This document shows positions 1-7,181 of a DNA stretch of 17,548 nucleotides, one piece after another. The translations under genes and the position numbers were made by a program. Each line of letters opens with the position of its first letter. The stretch's first letter is position 1. The notes beneath the pieces are model-generated. The model saw only the letters and a list, made by a program, of their open reading frames with translations, made no database searches and was not told the DNA's origin. This DNA comes from Planococcaceae bacterium UBA3378 (GTDB taxonomy: Bacteria > Bacillota > Bacilli > Bacillales_A > Planococcaceae), in NCBI GenBank assembly GCA_002359075.1, contig DEQA01000099.1, positions 1 to 17,548 of the forward strand, in the 5' to 3' direction.

Positions 1-36
1 ATCTAAGTCAATAGATGCACCTTTCAAATTTTTAAT

Positions 37-66
37 TTGGTGGGTGAGGTTCACGCGTGCTATGAT
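37..66 (+). promoter_or_regulatory. Probable hisA promoter (extended -10)
   Basis: TATGAT at 61-66 is preceded by TG-n (58-60), giving an extended -10 box. The -35 (TTGGTG, 37-42, 18-bp spacer) is poor, as is usual with extended -10 promoters. The start codon lies 36 nt downstream, with AAAGAGGTGG (87-95) as ribosome binding site. Inferred by eye only. Confidence 0.45.
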
Positions 67-102
67 AGAAACAGAATAATATGACAAAAGAGGTGGTAAC
101 AC

Positions 103-867
103 ATGCAATTTCGTCCTTGCATTGACCTTCACGATGGAAAGGTCAAGCAAATCATCGGCAGCACACTCGGTCATCAAGATACAGCTGTTGTCGAAAACTT
201 CACTTCTGAACATGACGCCTCTTATTATGCATCGATGTTTTCAAACGACGGGCTCACGGGCGGCCATGTCATTATGCTTGGACCGGGCAATGAACAGTCG
301 GCCCTCTCCGCTCTGCATACATATCCTGAAGGCTTACAAATCGGCGGTGGGATTACCGCACAAAATGCCAGCCGCTACCTGGATGCGGGGGCATCCCACG
401 TAATCGTTACATCCTATATTTTTCATGACGGTGCACTCGATATGTCACGCCTTGAGAAGCTTGTCCAGACAGTTGGGAAAAAGAAGCTGGTCATCGATTT
501 AAGCTGCCGTAAGCAAAACGGTAAATGGTTTGTTATGACAGATAAATGGACGACATTCAGCAATTTTGAAGTAAATGCCGATTCCATCCGTCTGATCGAG
601 CAGTACTGTGATGAACTGTTGATCCATGCAGTGGATGTAGAAGGCAAACGCAGTGGCATGCAGGAAGAGCTGGTCGTGGATTTAGCGAACTGGACGACTA
701 TTCCTACCACTTATGCAGGCGGTGTTCGTTCTCTTGAAGATTTAAAAAGATTCGAGCAGCTTGGGCAGGGGAAACTGCATGTAACGATTGGGAGTGCGCT
801 GGATATTTTCGGTGGGGACCTGCGCTATCAAGACGTTGTATCCCACTGCAAAAAAAAGGATTGTTAG
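103..867 (+). CDS. hisA: Eukaryotic-type HisA: ProFAR isomerase
   Basis: Cytoplasmic TIM-barrel isomerase of histidine biosynthesis. It converts 5'-ProFAR to PRFAR by an Amadori rearrangement. The 254-residue protein begins MQFRPCIDLHDGKVKQIIG, close to the start of yeast HIS6 (CIDLHNGEVKQIVGG) and unlike ordinary bacterial HisA. It also carries HVIMLGPGN, VIDLSCRK, LIHAVDVEG and IGSALDIFGG in the order I recall for the eukaryotic-type family. Asp8 and Asp132 are the likely acid/base pair; GGGI (81-84) and YAGGVRS (204-210) are phosphate-binding loops. The ATG is 7 nt after a good AAAGAGGTGG site. It stands alone: no other his gene is in the window and the downstream genes face it. Family assignment is firm; function in histidine synthesis is inferred, and acquisition by transfer is possible. 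Confidence 0.9.
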   Translation: MQFRPCIDLHDGKVKQIIGSTLGHQDTAVVENFTSEHDASYYASMFSNDGLTGGHVIMLGPGNEQSALSALHTYPEGLQIGGGITAQNASRYLDAGASHVIVTSYIFHDGALDMSRLEKLVQTVGKKKLVIDLSCRKQNGKWFVMTDKWTTFSNFEVNADSIRLIEQYCDELLIHAVDVEGKRSGMQEELVVDLANWTTIPTTYAGGVRSLEDLKRFEQLGQGKLHVTIGSALDIFGGDLRYQDVVSHCKKKDC

Positions 868-892
868 AGCGATATGCCCTGGCAATCCTTTT
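854..892. terminator. Bidirectional terminator between hisA and dctR
   Basis: AAAAGGATTG (854-863) pairs with CAATCCTTTT (883-892) around a 19-nt loop. On the plus strand the right arm ends in TTTTGTTT. On the minus strand the stem runs into eight T residues, so it suits dctSR especially well. It overlaps the hisA stop codon at 865-867. Confidence 0.65.
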
Positions 893-945
893 GTTTATGT
901 AACGATGATCTTTTCCGCCTTGGTTATCGCTATTTAACAGAAAGA

Positions 946-1647
946 TTAATGAGGGATAAAATACTGATTTACCGGCCGCCCTACACTGCCGTACTGCACA
1001 TCCACCTTTATAAGCTGCCGCTTTTCCATGAAATCCAAGTAGCGTCTTGCCGTAACGCGCGCGACGCCAATAGAGGCAGCCACTTCATCAGCCGATGCTC
1101 CGTCTTGGCATTGTTTCAGGTAAGCCAGCACTTTATCGAGTGTAGAACGATTGAAACCTTTCGGCAATTCCAGTTCCAGCTCCGGCAGTATTTTTGTTTT
1201 CTCTTCTGTCTTCCCTTTTCGGATCAGCACATCCAACTCCTGCTGGGTGATATCTTCTGTACTTTCTGTTTTCTTCTTATATTGGCGATAGCTTTCCAAT
1301 GTTTGCTGCATCCGCTCAAAAGTAAACGGCTTCATAATATAATCATATACACCTAAATGAAGAATATTTTGAATGGTCGCCATATCATTCGCCGCTGTAA
1401 CAGAAATAACATCTACATTTATCATTTCCCCGCGTATTTGACGCAGTGTCTCCAGTCCGTCCTGCTCCGGCATGAAAATATCCATTAATACTACATCGGG
1501 CTTTAGCTCCTTGATTTTTTGAAAACCAATTATCCCGTTTGCTGCCGTTCCGACAATCTCAAACCCTTCCATCCGCTCTATAAATTGACGGTTAACCTCC
1601 CTGACCATAGGATCATCTTCTACCAGCAGTATTTTTATAGCCTTCAT
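946..1647 (-). CDS. dctR: Response regulator DctR (CitB/DcuR family)
   Basis: Response regulator partner of the adjacent sensor kinase, expected to activate C4-dicarboxylate transport genes. Residues 1-117 form a receiver domain with acidic pocket VEDD, phospho-acceptor Asp56 in VVLMDIFMP, Thr84 and Lys106 (KPF). The C-terminal part holds a helix-turn-helix (ASADEVAASIGVARVTARRY) of the CitB/DcuR/CitT type. An upstream in-frame ATG at 1656 would directly abut AGGAG with no spacing. The ATG at 1647, nine nt from AGGAG, is preferred and gives 233 residues. It overlaps the 3' end of dctS by 35 bp, so the two are co-transcribed and probably translationally coupled. Named by resemblance to B. subtilis DctR and by its neighbours; a CitT-like role for another di- or tricarboxylate is less likely. 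Confidence 0.88.
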   Translation of the reverse strand: MKAIKILLVEDDPMVREVNRQFIERMEGFEIVGTAANGIIGFQKIKELKPDVVLMDIFMPEQDGLETLRQIRGEMINVDVISVTAANDMATIQNILHLGVYDYIMKPFTFERMQQTLESYRQYKKKTESTEDITQQELDVLIRKGKTEEKTKILPELELELPKGFNRSTLDKVLAYLKQCQDGASADEVAASIGVARVTARRYLDFMEKRQLIKVDVQYGSVGRPVNQYFIPH

Positions 1648-3250
1648 TTTGTTCATCTCCTAATTCAAATAATACTAAAAAGCTTGTTCCCTTCCCTTCT
1701 TCACTTGTTACCTCAATCGTACCCCGCCCTTTTTTTACTATCTCATCTATCAAGTACAGCCCGATGCCTCTGTTATCCTTTGCCTTTGTGGAATAACCGT
1801 TTTCAAACATACGCTCCTTCACTTCCCCGCTCATCCCGCAGCCATTATCCGTTACTAAAATAGCCAGCAACTCATCATGCTCATCTACTGAGATCGTAAT
1901 GAGTTTTTCACTTCTTGCGACTCCTTGCAACGCTTCAAAGGCATTTTCAATTAAATTACCGAACAATACAACAAAATCGTGCTGATCCAAAAATTTAGGA
2001 AAGCGCGTAAATTGGCTTTCTTTATCTATTTCTACTGTAATGCCAAGCTCCTTGCCGCGCCCTACCTTACTAAGCAGCAGCCCAGATACATTCTCGTTTT
2101 TAAACCGCTCATTCAAAAATCGAATGAGCGATGCTTCATCCGCCTGCACTTCTTTTAAATATTCAAGAGCCTGCTTCATATGGCCAAGCTGCAGAAGACC
2201 GGTAATCGTATGAAGCTTATTTTTATGCTCATGCGTCTGCACACGAAGCGCCTGCACAAAAGCCCGTACACCTGTTAATTCCTCTGCAAGCTGCTTGACC
2301 TCTGTTAAATCCTTAAAAATAGCAACAGCCCCTACATTTTTACCCTTTATTTGAATCGGAATTCTTGTACTCATAATACTGCGCCGATTAATATAAATCT
2401 CCTGATTATAAATCGGCTTACCGCTTTCTACAATTTCCGGCAGCCTTGTATCAGGGAGTACCTCGTAGATTTTCCTTCCTATATAGCGGGCATTTTCCCC
2501 TTCTACTCCAAGAATAAAGCCCGCCTTTTGATTAAAAATCGTAATATTCATTTCATTATCAACAGCGATAATTCCTTCATGCATCGCATTGAACGTCTCC
2601 TGTCTTTCTACGTACATTTGAGAGATTTCCTCAGGCTCCAGCCCAAACATCTGCTTTTTTATATGGTGCCCTAACATGAGCGCTCCCCACATACTAAACA
2701 ATATAGAAAATAAAATGGTAACGATCATTTCCGGTGCATAATCATGAAAGAGTTTCCCTAACGTCGGCATAGGATAGCCGACAACTACTACACCGATCTG
2801 CTTTTTCTCTTCATTTAAAACAGGGACAAACGCCCGGATCATTCTGCCAATTTCCCCTTGTGCCCTTGAAATGTAATAATGTTCACTAAACGCTGCATTT
2901 ATATCTTCCGAAGCACTTTTTTTTCCTAATTCAGCAGGTGATGGGTGGGAATACTTGATCCTGTCCATATTGAGTACAACAATATATTCTGCCTTATTGA
3001 TAATCCGGATTTCCTCTACAATCTGATTAACTGTTTGAATTGCCTCTTGCTCGTGCTCATTCATCAGCTGATTTGCTAATTCGGGCATATTGGAAACCGT
3101 TCTGGCTACAAGCATCGCCCGCTGGCCATAATCCTCCTCCTGCTCACTTAATAGATTACCGATCACAAAAACGCCACCAATGAAAAAAGAAAAAGCGATG
3201 ATGAAGAAGGTCATAAGAAGTATTTTTGTATTCATTTTTAATCTTCGCAT
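1613..3250 (-). CDS. dctS: Sensor histidine kinase DctS (CitA/DcuS family)
   Basis: Membrane sensor kinase for C4-dicarboxylates. From the chosen start: first membrane segment about residues 9-33, an extracytoplasmic sensor domain of about 140 residues, second membrane segment about 175-197, a cytoplasmic PAS domain (about 215-315), then the kinase core. The H-box THEHKNKLHTITGLLQL carries the likely phosphorylated histidine (first His, residue 340). The N-box LFGNLIENAFEAL, G1 box VTDNGCGM and G2 box NRGIGLYL are all intact, so the kinase looks functional. A longer frame opens at 3283, but the ATG at 3250 has AAAGGAGAGAG 7 nt upstream and fits better (545 residues). It is divergent from dctB. 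In B. subtilis, DctS works in a tripartite sensor with DctB and the transporter; the same is inferred here. Confidence 0.9.
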   Translation of the reverse strand: MRRLKMNTKILLMTFFIIAFSFFIGGVFVIGNLLSEQEEDYGQRAMLVARTVSNMPELANQLMNEHEQEAIQTVNQIVEEIRIINKAEYIVVLNMDRIKYSHPSPAELGKKSASEDINAAFSEHYYISRAQGEIGRMIRAFVPVLNEEKKQIGVVVVGYPMPTLGKLFHDYAPEMIVTILFSILFSMWGALMLGHHIKKQMFGLEPEEISQMYVERQETFNAMHEGIIAVDNEMNITIFNQKAGFILGVEGENARYIGRKIYEVLPDTRLPEIVESGKPIYNQEIYINRRSIMSTRIPIQIKGKNVGAVAIFKDLTEVKQLAEELTGVRAFVQALRVQTHEHKNKLHTITGLLQLGHMKQALEYLKEVQADEASLIRFLNERFKNENVSGLLLSKVGRGKELGITVEIDKESQFTRFPKFLDQHDFVVLFGNLIENAFEALQGVARSEKLITISVDEHDELLAILVTDNGCGMSGEVKERMFENGYSTKAKDNRGIGLYLIDEIVKKGRGTIEVTSEEGKGTSFLVLFELGDEQNEGYKNTAGRR

Positions 3251-3283
3251 CGTTCTCTCTCCTTTTTTTCTATCTCGATGCAC

Positions 3284-3291
3284 GTTATACT
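3284..3291. promoter_or_regulatory. Overlapping divergent -10 boxes between dctS and dctB
   Basis: The 74-bp gap between the divergent genes holds TATACT on the plus strand (3286-3291) and TATAAC on the minus strand (3284-3289), sharing bases. Neither has a convincing -35. If real, the two transcription units would compete for one region. Weak evidence. Confidence 0.25.
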
Positions 3292-3324
3292 CTAATAAAT
3301 AAGTCGAAAATATGGTGATATATG

Positions 3325-4377
3325 ATGAAATATTTTTTTGCCGGTGCCTTTCTAACTCTTGTTCTGCTCCTCTCCTTTTTTGGCTATAAGCAGAATCTTG
3401 GCGATATAGCTTCCCTTCCGTATGATGATGAGCAAAATGGACTTGATGATCAAATAATTATTCATTTTAGTCATGTAGTAGCAGAAAACACACCTAAAGG
3501 ACGCGCCGCTATTAAATTTGCCGAATTAGTCAAAGAAAAGACGAATGGGCGTGTAATCGTCCAAGTATATCCGAACGGCATTTTATATAATGATGATAAT
3601 GAATTCGAAGCATTGCAGCATAATGAAATCCAGATGATTGCTCCTACCTTTTCTAAAATGACATCCTATTTGCCTTCCTGGCAGGTGCTTGACCTCCCGT
3701 TTATCATTGAGACGGATGAACAGCTAAAAAACGTATTAACAGGTCCGCTAAAAGATCAACTCTTGGCCGAATTGGACACCCTGAACATAAAAGGGCTTGA
3801 TTTTTGGAGCAATGGCTTTAAGCAAATCGCTTCAAATGATTATCCCGTGCAGAATGTTGAAGATTTCCAATCACTTCGTGTCCGCGTCATGGCAAGTGAA
3901 CTCATCAGCAAGCAATTTTCACTGTTAGGGTCTACACCCATTACGACAACATTTGACGATGTGTATAACGAAATTGAAAAAAAACATATACAAGCCCAGG
4001 AAAACACAATTTCCAATCTCTATACAAAAGGCTTCCATAAATATGAAAAGCATATTACCCTTTCAAATCATGGTATTATGGGCTATGCCGTTATGATAAA
4101 CAAGCCTTTTTGGAACAGTCTGGATCCCGAGCTACAGCAGCCTATTTTAGAGGCTCTTCAGGAAATGAGTGATTGGCAGTTCGAAACAAGTATTGCAATG
4201 AACAAGACCGGGCAGCAGGAGCTCGCCTCTTTGCCAAATGTCACACTTACCCCGCTTTCAACAGAACTAAAAAATGCCTGGAAAGAAAAGGTTGCCCCAA
4301 TTTATGAGATGTACAAAAAGGAAATCAATGATTCATATTATCAATTATTAATAGAAGAAGTGAACAGAAGCAATTAA
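3325..4377 (+). CDS. dctB: DctB-like C4-dicarboxylate binding protein / co-sensor
   Basis: Extracytoplasmic solute receptor of the DctP (TRAP) fold, 350 residues. A hydrophobic N-terminal segment (KYFFAGAFLTLVLLLSFFGY) lacks a lipobox cysteine, so it is either a cleaved signal or a membrane anchor. The mature part contains FSHVVAENTPKGRAA, VQVYPNGILYNDDNE, LDLPFII, GLDFWSNGFKQI and QAQENTISNLYTKGF. These match the landmarks I recall for B. subtilis DctB, including YDDxQxGLxDQ just after the membrane segment. No TRAP permease genes (DctQM) are nearby, which fits a receptor that assists DctS rather than a TRAP transporter. Two ATGs occur in tandem. The second (3325) is better spaced from the weak GGTGAT site (3314-3319). 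A hairpin terminator follows. Confidence 0.88.
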   Translation: MKYFFAGAFLTLVLLLSFFGYKQNLGDIASLPYDDEQNGLDDQIIIHFSHVVAENTPKGRAAIKFAELVKEKTNGRVIVQVYPNGILYNDDNEFEALQHNEIQMIAPTFSKMTSYLPSWQVLDLPFIIETDEQLKNVLTGPLKDQLLAELDTLNIKGLDFWSNGFKQIASNDYPVQNVEDFQSLRVRVMASELISKQFSLLGSTPITTTFDDVYNEIEKKHIQAQENTISNLYTKGFHKYEKHITLSNHGIMGYAVMINKPFWNSLDPELQQPILEALQEMSDWQFETSIAMNKTGQQELASLPNVTLTPLSTELKNAWKEKVAPIYEMYKKEINDSYYQLLIEEVNRSN

Positions 4378-4388
4378 ACAAAATGAAC

Positions 4389-4425
4389 AAAACTACGCTT
4401 TTTATCGAAAAGTGTAGTTTTTTTA
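4389..4425 (+). terminator. Intrinsic terminator after dctB
   Basis: AAAACTACGCTTTT pairs with AAAAGTGTAGTTTT (one G-T pair) around a short ATCG-containing loop, and seven T residues follow. It separates dctB from dctA, so dctA needs its own promoter. Confidence 0.75.
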
Positions 4426-4447
4426 TATAAAACAACTCTTGTATTAT

Positions 4448-4547
4448 AACAAAATATCATATATAAATTGCGTTACATAACAGAACTAAAGCTTATATAT
4501 CAACATTTCTTAAAAAAAGACCCGTTATTGAACAAAATAAACGTTAT
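4448..4547 (+). promoter_or_regulatory. Candidate DctR activation region upstream of dctA
   Basis: The 230-bp dctB-dctA gap is AT-rich and contains CGTTAC/CGTTAT three times (4471, 4523, 4542). The last two are 19 bp apart, about two helical turns. AACAAAATA also occurs at 4448, 4531 and (beyond this span) 4612, spaced 83 and 81 bp. GTTACATAAC (4472-4481) is a near-palindrome. These lie 40-140 bp upstream of the probable -10, where a response regulator would bind. Sites are inferred; AT-richness makes chance repeats plausible. Confidence 0.3.
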
Positions 4548-4588
4548 GTTTTTTAAAAACTAAATCTTTTATTCAGAAAACATTGCGC

Positions 4589-4594
4589 TATGAT
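4589..4594 (+). promoter_or_regulatory. Probable dctA -10 box
   Basis: TATGAT lies 61 nt before the dctA start. The hexamer 17 bp upstream does not resemble TTGACA, which suits a promoter that depends on an activator such as DctR. Confidence 0.45.
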
Positions 4595-4601
4595 AGTTTT
4601 A

Positions 4602-4615
4602 TGAAAGCGATAACA
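4602..4615 (+). promoter_or_regulatory. cre-like CcpA operator at dctA
   Basis: TGAAAGCGATAACA fits every fixed position of the Gram-positive cre consensus TGWAANCGNTNWCA. It starts 8 nt after the -10 box, so it would cover the transcription start and block initiation when CcpA is active. Carbon catabolite repression of C4-dicarboxylate uptake is inferred. Confidence 0.65.
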
Positions 4616-4654
4616 AAATAGAAAATTCAAAACAATACGAAGGGGTATAGACAT

Positions 4655-5905
4655 ATGAAGTGGCTTAAAAATTTAACGGTCCAAGTAGTCCTTGCTATTA
4701 TTCTCGGTATTATTGTCGGGGCAATCTGGCCGGAATTCGGTACAAGCTTAAAAATCTTGGCCGACATGTTCATTAAATTGATCAAAATGCTAATCGGACC
4801 AATTATCTTCTTAACTGTTGTTATTGGCATTGGCGGCATGGGGGATATGAAAAAACTTGGGAAAATTGGAGGAAAAGCACTTCTATATTTCGAAATTGTC
4901 TCGACAATTGCCCTGGCAATCGGTATTAGCATCGCCCTATTAGTGAATGCAGGTTCCGGAATCGACACGTCTACAGCAGCGGACGCAGATATTTCCAAGT
5001 ATACACAAGCTGCGGAGGAAAACTCTCAGGCAGGTCTGACGGGCTTCCTTTATAATATCATCCCTGAAAACTTTGTCGGCTCTCTGGCAAACGGCGACTT
5101 ACTGCCTATTCTCTTCTCAGCTATTCTATTTGGAGTAGCAGCAGCAATGCTTGGTGAAAAGTCCAAGCCTGTCATCACGTTCTTTGAGCAAGTATCAGAA
5201 ATTTTCTTTAAAATCGTCGGAATCGTTATGAAAGTTTCTCCAATCGGAGCATTCGGTGCGATGGCTTACACAATCGGTAACTTCGGCTTGGGTTCTTTAA
5301 AATCATTAGGTTTATTAATGTTTGCCGTGTATTTAACAATGTTCTTATTTATTGTCATTGTATTAGGATTGATCGCCCGTTACTTCGGCTTTAATATTCT
5401 GAAGTTTATCGGTTATATTAAAGAAGAAATTTTCCTGGTAGTCGGTACATCCTCTTCGGAATCGGCGCTGCCGTCTCTGATGCGTAAATTAGAAGGGTTA
5501 GGCTGTTCGAAGCAAGTAGTAGGCCTCGTCGTGCCGACCGGTTATTCCTTCAACCTTGATGGCACTTCCATCTACTTGTCTATGGCAGCATTATTTATTG
5601 CTCAGGCATATGGTGTTGACTTATCATGGATTGAAATTATTACACTTCTCGGTATTTTAATGATTACATCCAAAGGTGCTGCCGGTGTAACAGGTTCCGG
5701 TTTCATCACATTGGCTGCAACACTTGCTGCCTTCCCAATGGTGCCGGTCGAAGGAATCGCCCTATTAATCGGTGTCGACCGCTTCATGTCGGAAGCACGT
5801 GCGGTTACAAACATAATCGGTAACGGTGTTGCTTGTATCATTGTTTCAAAATCAGAGAAAGAATTTGAAACTACAGAAGCAGGAGAAGGTATTGCGATAA
5901 AATAA
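4655..5905 (+). CDS. dctA: C4-dicarboxylate:cation symporter (DAACS/DctA family)
   Basis: Inner-membrane symporter of the glutamate-transporter fold, 416 residues, taking up succinate, fumarate or malate. The hallmark regions are present: HP1 serine-rich loop GTSSSESALPSL (264-275), TM7 motif NLDGT (300-304), HP2 SKGAAGVTGSGF (339-350) and TM8 DRFMSEARAVTNIIGN (375-390). DRxxSxxRxxxN is typical of dicarboxylate members. AAGGGG (4639-4644) is the ribosome binding site. The gene lies directly beside dctBSR; in B. subtilis the equivalent transporter (named DctP there) is the DctR target. A glutamate/aspartate substrate cannot be excluded by sequence alone, but the context favours C4-dicarboxylates. 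Confidence 0.92.
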   Translation: MKWLKNLTVQVVLAIILGIIVGAIWPEFGTSLKILADMFIKLIKMLIGPIIFLTVVIGIGGMGDMKKLGKIGGKALLYFEIVSTIALAIGISIALLVNAGSGIDTSTAADADISKYTQAAEENSQAGLTGFLYNIIPENFVGSLANGDLLPILFSAILFGVAAAMLGEKSKPVITFFEQVSEIFFKIVGIVMKVSPIGAFGAMAYTIGNFGLGSLKSLGLLMFAVYLTMFLFIVIVLGLIARYFGFNILKFIGYIKEEIFLVVGTSSSESALPSLMRKLEGLGCSKQVVGLVVPTGYSFNLDGTSIYLSMAALFIAQAYGVDLSWIEIITLLGILMITSKGAAGVTGSGFITLAATLAAFPMVPVEGIALLIGVDRFMSEARAVTNIIGNGVACIIVSKSEKEFETTEAGEGIAIK

Positions 5906-5910
5906 TACGA

Positions 5911-5945
5911 AACTAGCGGGATACTTTCATTCCGCTAGTTTTTTA
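5911..5945 (+). terminator. Intrinsic terminator after dctA
   Basis: AACTAGCGG (5911-5919) pairs perfectly with CCGCTAGTT (5932-5940), followed by TTTTATTT. It ends the dct region. Confidence 0.8.
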
Positions 5946-6385
5946 TTTCTCTATAACAAATTTGCTTAAAAATTAACGACGTAGACTTTCCTCTTCCGCC
6001 TTCCGTAAAACTTGTAAACCGAGAGTCTTTATATAGTCACCCATAATTAACGTGACAGCCTGCGCAAACCACAATTTTATAGTTAGAAATAGAAAGATAA
6101 ATACATAGACCATTGTTAGAGAATAACGGAGCTCCGTCACGTTCAGATACAATAGGTATCCAATAGATTAGTGAGGCAAGTAATTATCAAGCGTCATAGT
6201 ACCCTGTCTTTACTAACTGATCCTATGCCGCTTTCTTCCCCCTCACCTGTTCATCACATTTTTACGAAGGCAATACTTGAAATGTTCTGCTCCTAGAAGT
6301 ATGGTGAAAGTAGTGATCCTTACTTGCACGCATTTCAACCTGTGCAAAAACATCGACCTTTACTAATTATTAACGGAGAGATTTT
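5946..6385. other. Gene-poor gap between dctA and busR
   Basis: No long gene occurs in this stretch. It holds a possible small minus-strand ORF at its left end (listed separately) and a perfect palindrome GGAGCTCC near 6128. A TTGCAC/GTGCAA inverted repeat with a 12-nt loop (6324-6347) lies about 40 bp before busR and could be an operator. ACGGAGAG close to 6373-6380 is the busR ribosome binding site. I see no clear -35/-10 pair for busR. The stretch may contain the decayed remains of a former gene. Confidence 0.4.
5973..6113 (-). CDS. Possible small membrane protein or 3' gene remnant
   Basis: An open frame of 46 codons begins MVYVFIFLFLTIKLWFAQAV and ends with a charged tail rich in K, R and E (LRKAEEESLRR). 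This gives one plausible membrane helix followed by an amphipathic cytoplasmic tail. The frame stays open for a further 20 or so codons upstream, with no ATG and no good ribosome binding site. It could therefore be the surviving 3' end of a decayed gene rather than a live one. The dctA terminator faces its stop. I do not recognise the family. Listed because its composition looks protein-like in an otherwise empty gap. Confidence 0.25.
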   Translation of the reverse strand: MVYVFIFLFLTIKLWFAQAVTLIMGDYIKTLGLQVLRKAEEESLRR

Positions 6386-7000
6386 ATGCAAATCAAGAAA
6401 CCAAAGTACCAAATTATCGCCGAGGATATCGCAGCAAAAATTGTGGAAAAGAAATATGTGACCGGTGAAAAAATATATGCCCGCTCAATCATCGCCTCTC
6501 AATATGGTGTTTCTGCGGAAACAGCGAGACGGGCGATTGCGATGCTGCAAGATCTGGAAATTGTAGAAGCAACAAAAGGAAGCGGAGTTGTCATCACCTC
6601 GTATGAAAATGCAGTAAAATTTGTTCATCAGAATGAAGGGGTTCAATCGATTCGGGATCTTCAGCTTAATATCCAGGGCATATTGGAGCATCAGGAAGCA
6701 GAGCTTGCGAACCTGCATGACCTAGTAAGCGAGCTGGTGAACAGAACAAGCCGATTTAAGGCGATCAATCCCTTTATTCCTTATCAGCTGGAAATTACTG
6801 AAGCATGTCCTTATCTTGATAAAACGGTCAGCGAAATCAACTTCTGGCAGCATACAGGAGCAACGATTATCGCCATTCGTAAAGGCAGCGATCTTCTCTT
6901 ATCTCCTGGCCCTTATGCCGCGTTGCATCCAGGCAATGTTATTTATTTCATCGGCGATGATGACTGCCTTATTAAAGCCGAACAGTTTTTAAAACTTTAA
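6386..7000 (+). CDS. busR: BusR-type GntR/RCK_C regulator, likely c-di-AMP sensor
   Basis: Cytoplasmic DNA-binding repressor of 204 residues. Residues 5-75 are a GntR winged helix-turn-helix (YARSIIASQYGVSAETARRA, then the wing GSGVVIT). Residues 85-120 form a likely coiled coil. Residues 125-204 are an RCK_C/TrkA_C domain (TGATIIAIRKGSDLLLSPGP, LHPGNVIYFIGDDD). This architecture is that of BusR of Lactococcus and Streptococcus, which binds c-di-AMP through RCK_C and represses the glycine betaine transporter busAB. The gene directly precedes an OpuA-type glycine betaine transporter on the same strand, with a terminator between, exactly the context expected for BusR. Function is inferred from architecture plus neighbours; c-di-AMP binding has not been shown here. 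Confidence 0.82.
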   Translation: MQIKKPKYQIIAEDIAAKIVEKKYVTGEKIYARSIIASQYGVSAETARRAIAMLQDLEIVEATKGSGVVITSYENAVKFVHQNEGVQSIRDLQLNIQGILEHQEAELANLHDLVSELVNRTSRFKAINPFIPYQLEITEACPYLDKTVSEINFWQHTGATIIAIRKGSDLLLSPGPYAALHPGNVIYFIGDDDCLIKAEQFLKL

Positions 7001-7009
7001 ACAGAATTA

Positions 7010-7051
7010 AAGTCTAAACAGCAGGTTCTTCTGCTTTGTTTAGGCTTTTTT
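7010..7051 (+). terminator. Intrinsic terminator after busR
   Basis: AAGTCTAAACAGCAG pairs with CTGCTTTGTTTAGGCTT (two unpaired T, one G-T pair), followed by a T-run. It separates busR from the opuA promoter. Confidence 0.75.
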
Positions 7052-7084
7052 CTATTTTTACCAGTGAAAAACTTCCTGCTACAT

Positions 7085-7112
7085 TTGACACAAGTAACAA
7101 CTCTTTGATAAC
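7085..7112 (+). promoter_or_regulatory. opuA operon promoter
   Basis: A consensus -35 TTGACA (7085-7090) is followed after 16 bp by GATAAC (7107-7112), four of six matches to TATAAT. The opuAA start is 69 nt further on. The promoter is interleaved with a perfect inverted repeat (next entry). Confidence 0.55.
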
Positions 7113-7127
7113 ATAAAGTTGTTACTT
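7092..7127. promoter_or_regulatory. Inverted repeat, candidate BusR operator
   Basis: AAGTAACAACT (7092-7102) and AGTTGTTACTT (7117-7127) are perfect 11-bp arms separated by 14 bp. The left arm fills the -35/-10 spacer and the right arm covers the transcription start. A dimeric repressor bound here would block RNA polymerase. BusR from the adjacent gene is the obvious candidate. The run of T after the right arm means an RNA hairpin or attenuator is an alternative reading. Confidence 0.6.
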
Positions 7128-7181
7128 TTTCTTCTATAGAATAAAAGAGAGATGAATTGATTTAAATGAGGAAGTGAGAAA

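Noticed and set aside
874..1356. Plus-strand frame over dctR
   Set aside because: Antisense shadow of a well-supported response regulator; low-complexity, F/C/H-rich translation and no ribosome site.
3251..3283. Upstream ATG for dctS giving an 11-residue extension
   Set aside because: The extra residues are charged and have no ribosome site, while AAAGGAG is well spaced before the ATG at 3250.
5946..6385. Insertion sequence in the dctA-busR gap
   Set aside because: No transposase fragment, terminal inverted repeats or target duplications could be seen.
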